Below, in pieces: positions 19,690 to 30,108 of a stretch of DNA of 64,000 nucleotides. Source of the stretch: Mayamaea pseudoterrestris (lineage: Eukaryota > Bacillariophyta > Bacillariophyceae > Sellaphorales > Sellaphoraceae). The notes beneath the pieces are model-generated. The model had not been told where the DNA came from, searched no databases, and was given only the letters and a program-made list of their open reading frames with translations. Position numbers and translations under genes: made by a program. The first letter of the stretch is position 1. Every line of letters starts with the position of its first letter. The DNA lies in the NCBI GenBank assembly GCA_027923505.1, contig BROI01000023.1, positions 310,001 through 374,000 on the forward strand, given 5' to 3'.

Positions 19690-19818
19690 TGGTAGACGTG
19701 TTGAAGTCAGTATAGTTGAATAGCCATTTAATGGTGTTCTTTACTCGTCCTTTGCTAACTGTTTCTGCATTTGTACACTAATTTTACAAGGCCATGCTCT
19801 TGCCATAGATGTAGCGTG

Positions 19819-22179
19819 TCATGTTTGGAAAGATTCTTCGTACAACGCAATCTGTGCTCCTCCCTTTATGCACTGCCGCAGTCGGGCGGCGCATCGGTCA
19901 CCAACAACCACTCGCACCTGCTCCATGAGAGATGAAGGCCCACAAGCAAACACTCCAGGCTGCCGCGCATCATCAAGAATGTTGAGGAACGAATGAAGTG
20001 ACGGTCGACCGAGAATCTCCTCGAGCGAAACAGATGGCTCGCCGGCGGTTGTTACTCGCATCACTGCATCAACATTGTCCGTAACATCGCTTACAACCTC
20101 CGACCCCATCTTGCTCAACTCCAATGACTCATCCGCTGAAGTACTCACTGACGTCCACTCTGCAGATGCAGCAGATGGATCGTCGTCCAGTGAAAGTCGT
20201 TGCCCAACGAAATTAGCAGCGACTGCTACGGCCAATGCGAGAACGACGACCAAAACGGGCGCCCAAAATCGAGTTATAATCGCGTCGTCGCTCTGCACAT
20301 TCGTGTAGAAAGACCAGATACATATTAGTCCCAAGCCCGCTATAACTGTAAATGCTGTGAAAGGCAGAACATTATGCCGATGGCGAGTCGCGGACACGGG
20401 AGTAAACTGTAATGGTGTAAATGGAACGCCACCAGAGGCGAGTTCAAGCGGAGCCCGTTCAATGATGTCTCCGTCGCCATTACTGGCTCTTGAATCGTCT
20501 TGTGGATTTTCCACGTCCGAAAAGGAACTTTGGACGAGCTTCAAAGCGTTGCCTGCGCTGACGTTGACGGCGCGGGTGTGGTGGATAACAATTCGGATCG
20601 TCAAGTAGTGGCAGGCAGGCAAGTCTTGCAAATGTTCCCAATATTCCCTCGTGACGTGATCGATTAAACTAGCATCACGACACATCCAATGCAGTACGAT
20701 TTGTCGCAAGGGAAATCTCCTTCTTTTTGAGCTGGACACAACATATTGCAACCGATATAGGAGCGAAAGGTAGGAGGTGATGCCAATGCCACCAGCCACA
20801 ATTACAATGCTATCATGCCTCAGCGCTTGTGCGACACGATTGTCCGACCCAAAGAAACCGTCCAAGTGCAGAATTGGCTTGGCTGACGTCCGAAGATGGT
20901 TGGCAAGGCTCAATGTGAACGGCCCAACGACGCGAAAGATGACTCGTAGTTGATTGTCGACGTTTGGAACGATATTGACGCTGAACGGGTGTGCTTTAGT
21001 TGAAACTTCAGGAATTGCCAGTCGAACATATTGACCCGCCCGATACTGTGCCATGGCAGAGTCCGATGCTTCCACCGTCAAGCTGACACATGATCTACGT
21101 TGCATATTTTCTTCGCCGGGTATGGTATGCACCGATAGTATTTTGACGCCCGGTTGTTGCCTTCGTCGCCACTGCGATTCGACTAGGACTGGAAAGGAAC
21201 TCGCCACGTATAACAAGAGCCCGCCTGCCATGTACAGAATGGCCCGATTGTAGTGCAAAATGATCATGATTAACACCAATGGACCCGCCAGAATGTGGAT
21301 CTTGTAGAAGATTGAGTAAAATCGTCTCCTAATAGTGTTGCAGCTCGAGACGAAAATCACCACCAATCCAACTCCAGCTATCGCACCCGTCAAGTTGCGA
21401 AACAAGTGGTAGCAGGTGCAGTCTGTCTCTGGATTGCGACACGTTGGCATAAATTCAGAGTCACTCCGCATGGTCCAACAGGGAGCGGGTGGCACTAAGA
21501 GTGTCGTCCAATCCTCCCCAAGCAACGTCCATTTCCATCGCATCATGTGCATGCCTCCATGAAGTAAGGAGCACAGCATGACGCAACGGCCGATCCAAAT
21601 GTGCAGTTGAATAGCGCATGCTGGATTCCAATGCATCAGTCGCAGTATTGCCGACCCTCTTGCGACTGGAACCATGAGGAAACAAGACGCAATCAAGGCC
21701 GCCATGCCTTGTGCGTTGGCCGCGTCCATGAGTCGTTCATTCAAATCGCTCCAGTCGATTCCTTGTAAATGTCGATATGTCGAGCAAAGAGCATATGAAA
21801 AACATGGGATAATGATGATTAACGATGCTTTGGTGTAATTCACGTCGCCGCCAGATAGTAGCCGCTGTTGACAGGGAAGCCGGCGAAGAATTTGACTCGT
21901 GCGAGTGATTGATGATCGCTGCTGCACCTCGGGTGCTCTTGTAGCGATGAGATAAATTACGCATGCTGCCAGTAGCATTGGAGCAGCCAGGACAATGATT
22001 GGAATGCCTCCCTTGGTGTCTGAGAATGACAGCCGAGATGCTAATTGTGTATACCAAGCCTTGCCCGAAGCAGTCGCACCTATCGTCGCCCAGATGAGCG
22101 ACCAAAGTAAGCAGATTGCCGCGAATATTCTAGCAAATGAGATCGTCACTGACGAAGACGCAGTCATGATGCTGTCCAT
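19819..22179 (-). CDS. Ferric-chelate reductase (FRO-like flavocytochrome)
   Basis: The 786-residue intronless product has several N-terminal membrane helices with the paired histidines of a ferric-reductase haem domain (CAIQLHIWIGR, LLHGGMHMM; FYKIHILAGP, ILHYNRA). An FAD-binding domain follows, with QYVRLAIPEVSTKAHPFSVN (HPFS motif), then an NAD(P)H domain with IVAGGIGITSYLSLLYRL and the terminal CGPSSLMEQVR. Two extra membrane helices lie inside the NAD(P)H region (TAFTVIAGLGLICIWSFY and APVLVVVLALAVAVAANFV), the arrangement of plant FRO proteins rather than NOX enzymes. It would pass electrons from NADPH through haem to external or vacuolar metal chelates. No EF-hands are seen, so a NOX is less likely. 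Confidence 0.9.
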   Translation of the reverse strand: MDSIMTASSSVTISFARIFAAICLLWSLIWATIGATASGKAWYTQLASRLSFSDTKGGIPIIVLAAPMLLAACVIYLIATRAPEVQQRSSITRTSQILRRLPCQQRLLSGGDVNYTKASLIIIIPCFSYALCSTYRHLQGIDWSDLNERLMDAANAQGMAALIASCFLMVPVARGSAILRLMHWNPACAIQLHIWIGRCVMLCSLLHGGMHMMRWKWTLLGEDWTTLLVPPAPCWTMRSDSEFMPTCRNPETDCTCYHLFRNLTGAIAGVGLVVIFVSSCNTIRRRFYSIFYKIHILAGPLVLIMIILHYNRAILYMAGGLLLYVASSFPVLVESQWRRRQQPGVKILSVHTIPGEENMQRRSCVSLTVEASDSAMAQYRAGQYVRLAIPEVSTKAHPFSVNIVPNVDNQLRVIFRVVGPFTLSLANHLRTSAKPILHLDGFFGSDNRVAQALRHDSIVIVAGGIGITSYLSLLYRLQYVVSSSKRRRFPLRQIVLHWMCRDASLIDHVTREYWEHLQDLPACHYLTIRIVIHHTRAVNVSAGNALKLVQSSFSDVENPQDDSRASNGDGDIIERAPLELASGGVPFTPLQFTPVSATRHRHNVLPFTAFTVIAGLGLICIWSFYTNVQSDDAIITRFWAPVLVVVLALAVAVAANFVGQRLSLDDDPSAASAEWTSVSTSADESLELSKMGSEVVSDVTDNVDAVMRVTTAGEPSVSLEEILGRPSLHSFLNILDDARQPGVFACGPSSLMEQVRVVVGDRCAARLRQCIKGGAQIALYEESFQT

Positions 22180-23331
22180 TGCTAATGTAGCAATCTATAG
22201 CTTGCATAGGAACATGGAAGCGCAAGTGGGATGTGTGATGGCCATGATGGTGCTTGTAATCGCTTGTCCTTCGGTGATTGGCTGCATGCTCAGCACGCGA
22301 CGAGCACGGGCCTGTTTCGAAACAGCTAAAACGAGTTTCATTACTCATTTATATGTTTTAATGGTGTCATTTGTGGACAGCGTTCGCGTGGCACGACTGC
22401 GGCGACGAGTCGAAACATGCATCTATCGGGTGAGCGATTGCAATGAAAGCAATGGCTGCATTGACAAAGGAGTTGTGATATCATGTTTGTCGCAGTTTTA
22501 AGCAACAGAAGTAATGCTCAATCCGCCATGACACAAAAACACCAAGCAACTGATGGAGCAGCAATGCAAGCTTGACAACATGACGCTGCCTTTCGACGAG
22601 CACTTGACAAAACATAAGAAAATTGAATGCATCGGTCCACACAAGTACGAGACCCTGATGCAGCATGATGCAGCAGGCCGGTTCAATCTGCCCCGAGATG
22701 TTGCATGTACAATTCAAGCCATGCATTACCCATCGGGTTGATGCGCGTGACGACTGAGTCAGTGGCGTCCACAAAGATGGTCGCTAGCATTGACGGAAGG
22801 TATTGACGAGCTCTGAAGTGGCGTTAGTTACGTCGAGCACCTTGACAGTTTCGCCGTGGTTGACGATGGGTGGAATGAGGATCTGGATCCGGATCCTGGA
22901 TCGTGCAGCAATGGAGCAATGAGCCTTATGCTCACGGCCATTTCTGTATACGGCCACTCCAGGTGAACCTTCGTATAAACGCCGCAGTTTAGTATGGAAA
23001 CGTCGCCCTCCTTCACGGTGGTTGCTTACTTGCTATTCGTTACTTATGCTTCAACTGCGATTTGAATTAAAATTGTCGGGTGGTTAACGGTGATATACTA
23101 AAGAACTTTAGCCCAATGATAGCAGTATCAATCAACTGGATACAAAGCTCAAGTGTTCCTTGGAGCAGTAGAGCTTTTAAGGAGGAATAACTGATTGATT
23201 GGTTTGGAACGAATAGCTAATTTTGAGCATCGCGGTCGTGTTTCGACGCGGCGCGCGCCTCGACGATCGACCATGACAGAATTCCGTCGTAGCGGAAAGC
23301 TCACCAAGAAGCGATTACAAACTCTCATACA
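22180..23331. other. Intergenic between divergent genes
   Basis: About 1.15 kb with scattered short open frames and no family match. A small GGATC-rich stutter lies near 22873-22900. It should include the promoters of the reductase and SNM1 genes. Confidence 0.5.
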
Positions 23332-24933
23332 ATGAACAATCATTGCTCTGCTCACGAGATCCCCAATGTCCCGAACGTGTTCATTGACGCATTTCGCGGA
23401 CAATATCTGAACAAAACGGCCGACCCTCAATCCACGTTCATTCTGACGCATTACCATGGCGATCATTACGGAAGTCTTCCCCGCGACGAAAGCTACGTCG
23501 GACCAGCCTTGATACATTGTACTCCGATTACGGCTCGACTGCTGAAAAAGATTCATAAGGTTCCGGAAGCTTTTGTCGTCGAGCATGAGTACGGCGAAAC
23601 GTGGACGACAGCAGCCACATTGCTTGACAATCCTTCCTCTGCACCAGTCAAGATCACCTTCTACGACGCCAATCACTGTCCTGGAGCAGCCATTGTCATT
23701 TTTGAACTAGCTAACGAGTCTGTTCATGTTCATACTGGAGACTTTCGATACCATGAGCGCATGCAAACGTATTCCAGATTGCGACAAGCTGCCTTGGCGA
23801 ACCGCATTGAAAGCATTTTACTCGATACAACCTATGCGCATCCGAAACATACCTTTGACGCTCAAGACATTGTCGTTGAATCTATTGCGGCGCATGTCAA
23901 GCAGCATTTGGACGGCGAAACGTTAATATTGCTGGAATGCTATAATATTGGCAAGGAAAAGATTCTCTGGGCGACGGTGAATGCATGCCAGCAATCCATT
24001 CATGTTTCGGAACGCAAATGGAATCTGCTAGAGTGCTTGACGGATGGAAGTAGCGAAGATGATTTTCGCGACGAACACAAGCATTGTCAAGTCATTCGCA
24101 TGTGCACGCGCGATCCTACACAAACTGACATTCACATCGTTCCAATGTCCACCTCTGGCGAAATGTGGCCATTCTTTCAGCCAAACTACGAAAAGATTGC
24201 CAAATATGTGGAACATCAGACGCATAAAACATATTCAAAGGTTGTATCCTTCGTTCCCACTGGATGGGCGGAAGCGACCAACTGGAACAAGAAGCATGCG
24301 TCCACCAAAATGGTCCGACGCGGATTAAACATTCAAATTCATCTCGTGGCATACTCGGAGCACTCGTCGTATTCTGAACTGCAGGAACTTGTCAAGTTTA
24401 CCAAGCCAATGCGAGTCGTTGCGACTGTTTACAAGGACGAACACGACAAACGCAACATTGAGAAGCGTTTTCAGGTGGATCGGACGAGAGCCAAGAAGCG
24501 ATTCCTCGAGCAAATGTCGGCTCGACCACTGCAAAGGAAAGCACCATCTTCATCGGAAACGTTAACGAATCTTGACCGAGATAGTTTGATGTTGTCTTCG
24601 CCCGTCGCAAAGCATTGCCAAGTCATTGTAATTGACGACGAAACCAAGTGCTCCATTCCGGATGATAGTTGCGACGACGGCAAGCTCGTCCAATTGGTTG
24701 CCATGGGCTTTTCGATAGAAGAGTCACGGCGAGCGCTGGTGTCGACACGTCAAGAAATAGAAGCCGCAATCAACATTTTACTACAAAAGGCACCGACAAT
24801 ACGGACCGCAATGTCGCCGCCATTCACAAAAGCGAAGAACAGTAGTCCGAATTCCGAACCATCCAGTTCCAAATCATTCGCCTCAACGCAGCCGTCGAAG
24901 CTAACTGCTTATTTCAAGAAAAGGGAGAAGTGA
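23332..24933 (+). CDS. SNM1/DCLRE1-type DNA cross-link repair nuclease with UBA domain
   Basis: The 533-residue intronless product has a metallo-beta-lactamase fold with LTHYHGDHYGSL (His40, His42, Asp44, His45), then the beta-CASP motifs DANHCPGAAIVIF and VHTGDFRY, ILLDTTYAHP, ETLILLECYNIGKEKI, and a late YSEHSSYSEL. This is the SNM1/Pso2/Artemis family of 5' exonucleases that process interstrand cross-links or break ends. After a Ser-rich linker, residues about 450-490 (LVQLVAMGFSIEESRRALV) form a UBA ubiquitin-binding domain. The C-terminus SKLTAYFKKREK resembles a PCNA-interacting peptide, though the Gln is one place off the consensus. Nuclear repair role inferred from family. Confidence 0.92.
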   Translation: MNNHCSAHEIPNVPNVFIDAFRGQYLNKTADPQSTFILTHYHGDHYGSLPRDESYVGPALIHCTPITARLLKKIHKVPEAFVVEHEYGETWTTAATLLDNPSSAPVKITFYDANHCPGAAIVIFELANESVHVHTGDFRYHERMQTYSRLRQAALANRIESILLDTTYAHPKHTFDAQDIVVESIAAHVKQHLDGETLILLECYNIGKEKILWATVNACQQSIHVSERKWNLLECLTDGSSEDDFRDEHKHCQVIRMCTRDPTQTDIHIVPMSTSGEMWPFFQPNYEKIAKYVEHQTHKTYSKVVSFVPTGWAEATNWNKKHASTKMVRRGLNIQIHLVAYSEHSSYSELQELVKFTKPMRVVATVYKDEHDKRNIEKRFQVDRTRAKKRFLEQMSARPLQRKAPSSSETLTNLDRDSLMLSSPVAKHCQVIVIDDETKCSIPDDSCDDGKLVQLVAMGFSIEESRRALVSTRQEIEAAINILLQKAPTIRTAMSPPFTKAKNSSPNSEPSSSKSFASTQPSKLTAYFKKREK

Positions 24934-25341
24934 CGGTAATTTATTGTTCCTTGTTTATGTTGCGTCGCATGTAGCAACAAGTTTGACGCATCTACCCGAG
25001 CTTACCAAATGGCACAACGAATTTACAAGTACACACGTATTTACACTGGCACGATATCGATATTGGGTACAAGTAATAAGAAAGGAACGTCACGGGCACG
25101 GATCTTGAAGTAATTAATTGATTGACTAATTACACCGAGCATCTGCAACCGGTATACCGGTACCTATGTGTCACGGAAAGGCTATGCAGTAGTTCATTAC
25201 GTATTACGTTTCTTCACCTGCACCAGTTCTTGTAGCAATGGCGACGCTAGAGCGCAAACTGCATGCAAACATTATGTATTGCAATGATGCTGACCGCTAG
25301 CTAGCAGAACTCCCGGTAAAATCGCCCATCAGCATGTCTAC
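24934..25341. other. Convergent 3' intergenic region with a CCGGT palindrome
   Basis: About 400 bp. It contains a 14-bp perfect palindrome ACCGGTATACCGGT at 25148-25161, overlapping a TACCGGTA octamer. No gene seen. Confidence 0.5.
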
Positions 25342-27354
25342 TCATCGTTGCCTATCTCTTCGCCGCTTACTTGCTGGAGCACCTGTACGTTTCAGCTGGG
25401 CAATGAGACGTTGCTTGCGTGCTTCTCTGCCACCTATTCCAGTACCCACTCGCTTTGAAGCCGGTTCATAAGGATTGGATGATGCACTTTTCTTGACAGC
25501 CATGCGTATCTCCATTCCAAACATTTCAAACGTATCTTGAAAGTGACGAGTCAAGTGGCGTAAGTAGCTGTCAGGCAATGTTGCCGTATTACAAAAGAGC
25601 AAGAACGTAGGTGGTCGCCCCTTGGTTTGCATGACATACTTGATGCGCGCCTCTCGGCCAGACACTCGTGGAGGAGGCACTGCTTCAAGAACGTCTGCAA
25701 GCCAGCGATTTAGTCGACCAGTAGAAATTGTTTGCTCCCAGCGTTCACGCGCACGAAATACAACGGGAACAAGATCTTGAACACATTCTCCAGTCAGCGA
25801 GCTCATTGCAACAATGGGAGTCTTCCGAAGCATTGGAAATCGCGCTTCAAGCTGATCGCGCACACCCTTTTCAAAATCAGACTTGTCATAGCCTTGCTCT
25901 AGTATGAGATCCATCTTGTTTGCGGCAACGACGAGTGATCGTCCTTCCTTTAAAACGGCATCTGCAATGGCCAACTCCTGTCGATGCAGCAACCTCGAGT
26001 CAGCGTCAATCACCAAGACTGCCACATCGGCAACCTTCATGGCGCGCATGGCATCATCCACTGCCATGTCTTCAATCTCATCTCCATGTTCTCGTCGAGA
26101 ACGTTTTCGAATACCTGCCGTGTCAACAATTTGAACTGGACGACCCTGCCACGTCCATTCAACGGCAATGGCGTCGCGCGTCAAACCAGCCATGGACCCG
26201 ACAATGACTCGCTCTTCCTGTAACATTGCATTGACAAGAGTTGACTTTCCAACATTTTGGCGGCCAAGAATGGCAAGTTGCAGTGGCTTCTCTTGATGTT
26301 GATGGTCCACTAATGCAATGGCATTGTCACTGTCCATCATGCTAGACTCCAATCGTTGTCGCTTTTGACTTGTCATTTCTTCAATAATAACTGCAATATC
26401 AACCATTCCTTCCCCGTGTTGAGCAGATATTGGTAAGGGTTCGCCAAAGCCTACTCGCGTGGCTTCATGCAAGTGATCCAAAATGGGCGAGTCGTCATCG
26501 TTCCATCTCATACCCTCCAGCTTGTTGGCCAGCAAGACCACCTTGCGATTGCTATCATTTGTATCATGATTTGCATCATGTTTGTTGCCTTGACTGTTGG
26601 AAACCTTTCGAAGCCATCGCACTGTTTCCAAAAGATCCGTCGTGACGCCGACTCTTGCGTCAAACATGAGAAACACGAGCTCGGCCTGCCTTGCCGCGGC
26701 AAGCGTTTGCTTCATCATGTCAGCAATCAGCTCTTGTGCCGCCCGCTTGTGGCTCTGCATTGTTGACAGTGAGACTGATGTTGACGACGATGATGACAAA
26801 GCCGCCATGGATACGGAAACATCCAATCGATCACCATCAACGCCAGCCGTGTCGAGCAATCGAAAGTAAGTGCCTCCAATCCGTCCAATACACTCGCGTC
26901 GATCTCTGGTTGTTCCTGGAACTTGACTCACAATGGCGCCACCAGCAGTGCTAGTGGACGTTGCCGTTCCTTGGAGTCGACCGGTTCGTCGCTTGGTCAC
27001 CTTCTTGTCGGAGGATAGTTTGTAGACCTTGTTGATTCGCTTGTCCAAGAGTCGATTGAACAGCGTGCTCTTTCCCGCGTTTGGTGGTCCCAGCAAGGCT
27101 ACTGTAATGAGTGACGGGTCTCGTTGAATGGATGATGTAGTAGCTAACGACGACGATGCGCTGCTAGAAACGTATCGTTCCACGATGCCATCGTTCCATC
27201 CTGCGGCAGCAGCAACGGACACCCAGTTGGGTGCGATGCGACGGCAGCAGCAGCTCTGACACAATTTACCCCATGATTTAGCAGCAATGGAGTTCATCAA
27301 GCATTCCGAGGAGTTGCAGTCAAATTGAGATGGAGTAAATTGAACGGCCGCCAT
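25342..27354 (-). CDS. der: Double-Era GTPase Der/EngA, ribosome assembly, organellar
   Basis: The 670-residue product has two tandem Era-like GTPase domains. Domain 1: GPPNAGKST (residues about 89-97), DTAGVDGD, ANKLEGM. Domain 2: GRQNVGKSTL, DTAGIRKRSRREHGDEIED, ANKMDLI. A C-terminal KH-like domain follows (PPRVSGREARIKYVMQTKGR, RHFQDTFEMFG). This is bacterial-type Der, needed for large ribosomal subunit maturation, so it serves plastid or mitochondrial ribosomes. The N-terminal 80 residues lack a signal peptide, which favours the mitochondrion. ATG 27354 has a good context (gaccATGG). An in-frame ATG at 27471 lies inside the tandem array and would add 39 residues made largely of repeat sequence; it is not preferred. 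Confidence 0.93.
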   Translation of the reverse strand: MAAVQFTPSQFDCNSSECLMNSIAAKSWGKLCQSCCCRRIAPNWVSVAAAAGWNDGIVERYVSSSASSSLATTSSIQRDPSLITVALLGPPNAGKSTLFNRLLDKRINKVYKLSSDKKVTKRRTGRLQGTATSTSTAGGAIVSQVPGTTRDRRECIGRIGGTYFRLLDTAGVDGDRLDVSVSMAALSSSSSTSVSLSTMQSHKRAAQELIADMMKQTLAAARQAELVFLMFDARVGVTTDLLETVRWLRKVSNSQGNKHDANHDTNDSNRKVVLLANKLEGMRWNDDDSPILDHLHEATRVGFGEPLPISAQHGEGMVDIAVIIEEMTSQKRQRLESSMMDSDNAIALVDHQHQEKPLQLAILGRQNVGKSTLVNAMLQEERVIVGSMAGLTRDAIAVEWTWQGRPVQIVDTAGIRKRSRREHGDEIEDMAVDDAMRAMKVADVAVLVIDADSRLLHRQELAIADAVLKEGRSLVVAANKMDLILEQGYDKSDFEKGVRDQLEARFPMLRKTPIVAMSSLTGECVQDLVPVVFRARERWEQTISTGRLNRWLADVLEAVPPPRVSGREARIKYVMQTKGRPPTFLLFCNTATLPDSYLRHLTRHFQDTFEMFGMEIRMAVKKSASSNPYEPASKRVGTGIGGREARKQRLIAQLKRTGAPASKRRRDRQR

Positions 27355-27388
27355 GGTCGAACGCGACAACTCGCAGCGGCATTCGGGA

Positions 27389-27656
27389 GGCAATAGTATA
27401 AAACGAGTGCCAGTGAAAACTGCGTCATAAAGGCGTAAGTAGGAAACGAGTGCCAGTGAAAACTGCGTCATAAAGACAATTGTGGGAAACGAGTGCCAGT
27501 GAAAAACGAGTCATGAGGCCTTAGTATGAAACAAATGCCAGTGAAAACTGCGTCATAAGGCAATAATATGAAATGAGTGCCAGTGAAAACTGCGTCATAA
27601 AGGCTTAAGTAGGAAACGAGTGCCAGTGAAAACTGCGTCATAAAGGCAATAGTGTG
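27389..27656 (-). repeat. Minisatellite array I, 42-43 bp period, six units, upstream of Der
   Basis: The core GAAACGAGTGCCAGTGAAAA, written on the plus strand, recurs with GTGCCAG (once ATGCCAG) at 27407, 27450, 27493, 27535, 27577 and 27620. Between cores lies a partly conserved TGCGTCATAAAGGC(A/T)... stretch. The gene-proximal edge is GGCAATAGTATAAAAC. The array starts 35 bp upstream of the Der ATG, so it probably covers its promoter or 5' UTR. Units carry ATGs on the Der-sense strand. Confidence 0.93.
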
Positions 27657-27660
27657 ACAT

Positions 27661-28095
27661 CGCTGAGCGATGCGCACTGCCTCATGTTGGGAGCAGAAAA
27701 TGAGTACGACAGCCTTACTGTTAATTTCCTGCAAAGGCTCGGCGTATGTTTTTGCTACTTTTAATGCCTTCGTTTGTCGCTTTTTGTCGCCATGATGGTT
27801 ACACAGTATGCTTGTCGACTCGAAACGTGAAGGCGCTCGTCTTCCGCCGTATCTTTGCACCAATTCTTGCCGAGCAGGCATTATGCTTAACCATTCCGGC
27901 GCACCGTGATGTTTGGAAGTGCTCACGCTCACGTTGAAACAGGTAGCGAATGGATGATGCCAATTTAATACCCATTCATTGCTTTGCGTCCCTCGAGCAA
28001 CGCAAACGCTGCAGGGCATCGCCGTCGCGAGGCAGATAGGAAAGCATCTTTGCTCCGTCGTCGTGCATTCTTGCATCAAAAGCATTCCAGATCCA
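27661..28095. other. Intergenic between array I and methyltransferase gene
   Basis: A minus-strand open frame runs across this region into the array but shows no recognisable domain and is not called. It should hold the promoter of the plus-strand methyltransferase. Confidence 0.45.
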
Positions 28096-29199
28096 ATGTT
28101 GAATAGCGTTAGCTACTGGGACGACCGCTATCGGCAGACTGCGGAGCAGTAAGTTGATTCTCGATTCTTGATGCCATGCAGGAGATTTTGTGTTTTGACG
28201 CTGCGCCTCAAGCCTCAACGACATGACTCACTCATGCACCATTGTCTCTCATACAACGTACATACCGGTAGACCTCCCTACGACTGGTATTTAGGGTACT
28301 CGAGCCTTCGTCATTTGCTCAATCCCATTCATTTCTCGGCTCTTTCCTCGGGCAAGATTTTGGATGGTGCCTTGCTCCAGCCTACTGCGCCACCGTCGCT
28401 ATTAACCTTTCCGTCGCGCGAGAATTGCCGGACGCTGATTCTGGGATGCGGCAATTCAGTGCTTGGAGAGCAGATGCAGCGCGATGGTTGGACCGGCCCG
28501 ATTGTAAACGGTAGGCGAAAAACATGCGAGAGTGTATGGCTCGACACGGCTTGCCTAACACGTTTCATTCCCAGTCGACTTTTCAAACGTTGTTATTGAA
28601 CAATTAAAGAACACTTACAATGATGCGTTCTACCTTACATTTGAGACGAACCAACGTATTCGTCCGCAGCCAATGTCGTTTGTCTGTGCAGATGTCACGG
28701 AACCATTGGAATTTGACGATGGATCGTTTGACTTGATTGTCTGCAAGGCAACGCTGGACGCAGTTCTTTGCGGACCTGGATACAAGGCGACGGCAACGCG
28801 CATGATTCAAGAAGTGGCTCGCTTGTTGGCACCCGAGCATGGAGTCTTCTTCTTGGTGACGAATGGAAAGTCGGACGATCGTATCGAATACTTGGAACAC
28901 AAGACGCGGATTGACCATTACTGGGAGAGCGTTTTTTGTCATTGTATTCCGGGCACCCGAGTGGGAGGGACACGGTGAGTGCTCAATATAAATGATTGGC
29001 ACTTGTACTGCGCTGTTTTTATTCCTGAACGCAACCAATTTGCTTGCATTGTAGAGGCCATGATTACTACGCGTATGTATGCCGTCGTCGGGCTGGTGAA
29101 AGTCCAATCGCCAATACACTGTCTGAAAATGGACCAGATTGCTTTGCAAGTTCGCTGGAAGCTGTAGACGAGGATCAAGAGAATCGAGTGGAAATGTAG
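28096..29199 (+). CDS. METTL13/EFM-like class I methyltransferase, four exons
   Basis: Exons 28096-28148, 28272-28510, 28575-28974 and 29055-29199 (introns 123, 64 and 80 nt, all GT-AG with consistent phase) give 278 residues. It begins with the family's SVSYWDDRYRQ, then PPYDWYLGYSSLR across junction 1, SAM-binding motif I TLILGCGNSVLGEQM, PIVNVDFSNVVIEQL across junction 2, SFDLIVCKATLDAVLCG, and HDYYAYVCRRR across junction 3. YWD...WY, GCGNS and TLDA are hallmarks of the METTL13/METTL12/EFM group of protein lysine methyltransferases acting on eEF1A or citrate synthase. The substrate here is not known. No membrane segment or clear leader is seen. Confidence 0.9.
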
Positions 29200-29708
29200 A
29201 AGTTGGAAAGCTTCTAGCGGCCTCATGGTCGTTTGTCAAAAGTGTGGACCTATGAGCGCCCTTTTCTCACGAGTCTCAAGACAAGAGGGTGAAATAAAAG
29301 TAATCTATAGCAAGACTGCTACTTATCTGTATCTTGTCTAATAGGTTACTGTATGACTGCATCTGCTGGTACATTCGATAATGATGGTAGCTCGAGTGAT
29401 GGGATATGAGTGTGAAACCGATACGACAAGCCTTGGCTGACGCTCATTTTTTCGAAAATTCGCCTCCACCAAAGCCATTCGTTTTCTGGCGGGATCTCGC
29501 TCGTTACAGCTAACCAATAGAGGTTATAACAGATTGAATAGCGTCTCTATGCACTGCGAAATAGTATTGTCCTCTTGAACATCGTTTGTCGAACACTGAC
29601 GAAAATTGGCCATCAATTTTCCCTCATTGGAGCTGAGCGACATTTCCCTCCGATCGCCGCACTCTTGCCTATTTTGCCTGCAACTGAAAGATAAGCAGAC
29701 TCAACGGA
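29200..29708. other. Intergenic
   Basis: About 510 bp, promoter side of the RS/polyQ gene. No gene, array or palindrome seen. Confidence 0.45.
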
Positions 29709-30067
29709 ATGGCTGAAACTGCTGATCTTTCTAATAAGAAGGATGAAGGGCTGGTAGATTCTGTTTTGATCGGAGGATTGAACCACAGTTCACCAGCGCT
29801 TTCGCAGCAACATGAGCCACTGTCGCCGACATCGCCACCTTCAAAAGAATTGGAAGACTTGATTGTTTCCGTCTATAAGAATAACGACGATGAAACCAAT
29901 TCAGAAACCATGGTATGGAAAGAAAAGATGTCCGCCGAAGACAAGCTATTGTGGGAGGAGGCGGTTGAAGCTATTGTCCATGGCGGCTTGATGGTGGCTG
30001 CGCAACGATCTTTTAACACGCTACTAGTACAAAAGCAAGCCGACGAAGAAGCTAGCAAAAGCTCTAC

Positions 30068-30108
<41 letters not shown>

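Noticed and set aside
27355-27471. Der starting at the ATG at 27471
   Set aside because: The extra 39 residues are mostly array-encoded; ATG 27354 has a better context and is followed by a normal leader.
27389-27656. CRISPR-like array
   Set aside because: Intervals between cores are themselves repeated rather than unique, and the context is a eukaryotic genome without cas genes.
27468-28085. Minus-strand 205-codon open frame upstream of Der
   Set aside because: Its last third is array sequence and the rest has no recognisable domain or compositional sign of coding.
28182-28271. Using the CAG at 28179-28181 as the acceptor of methyltransferase intron 1
   Set aside because: It would make a 33-nt intron and insert about 30 residues between YWDDRYRQ and the WY motif, where the family has none.
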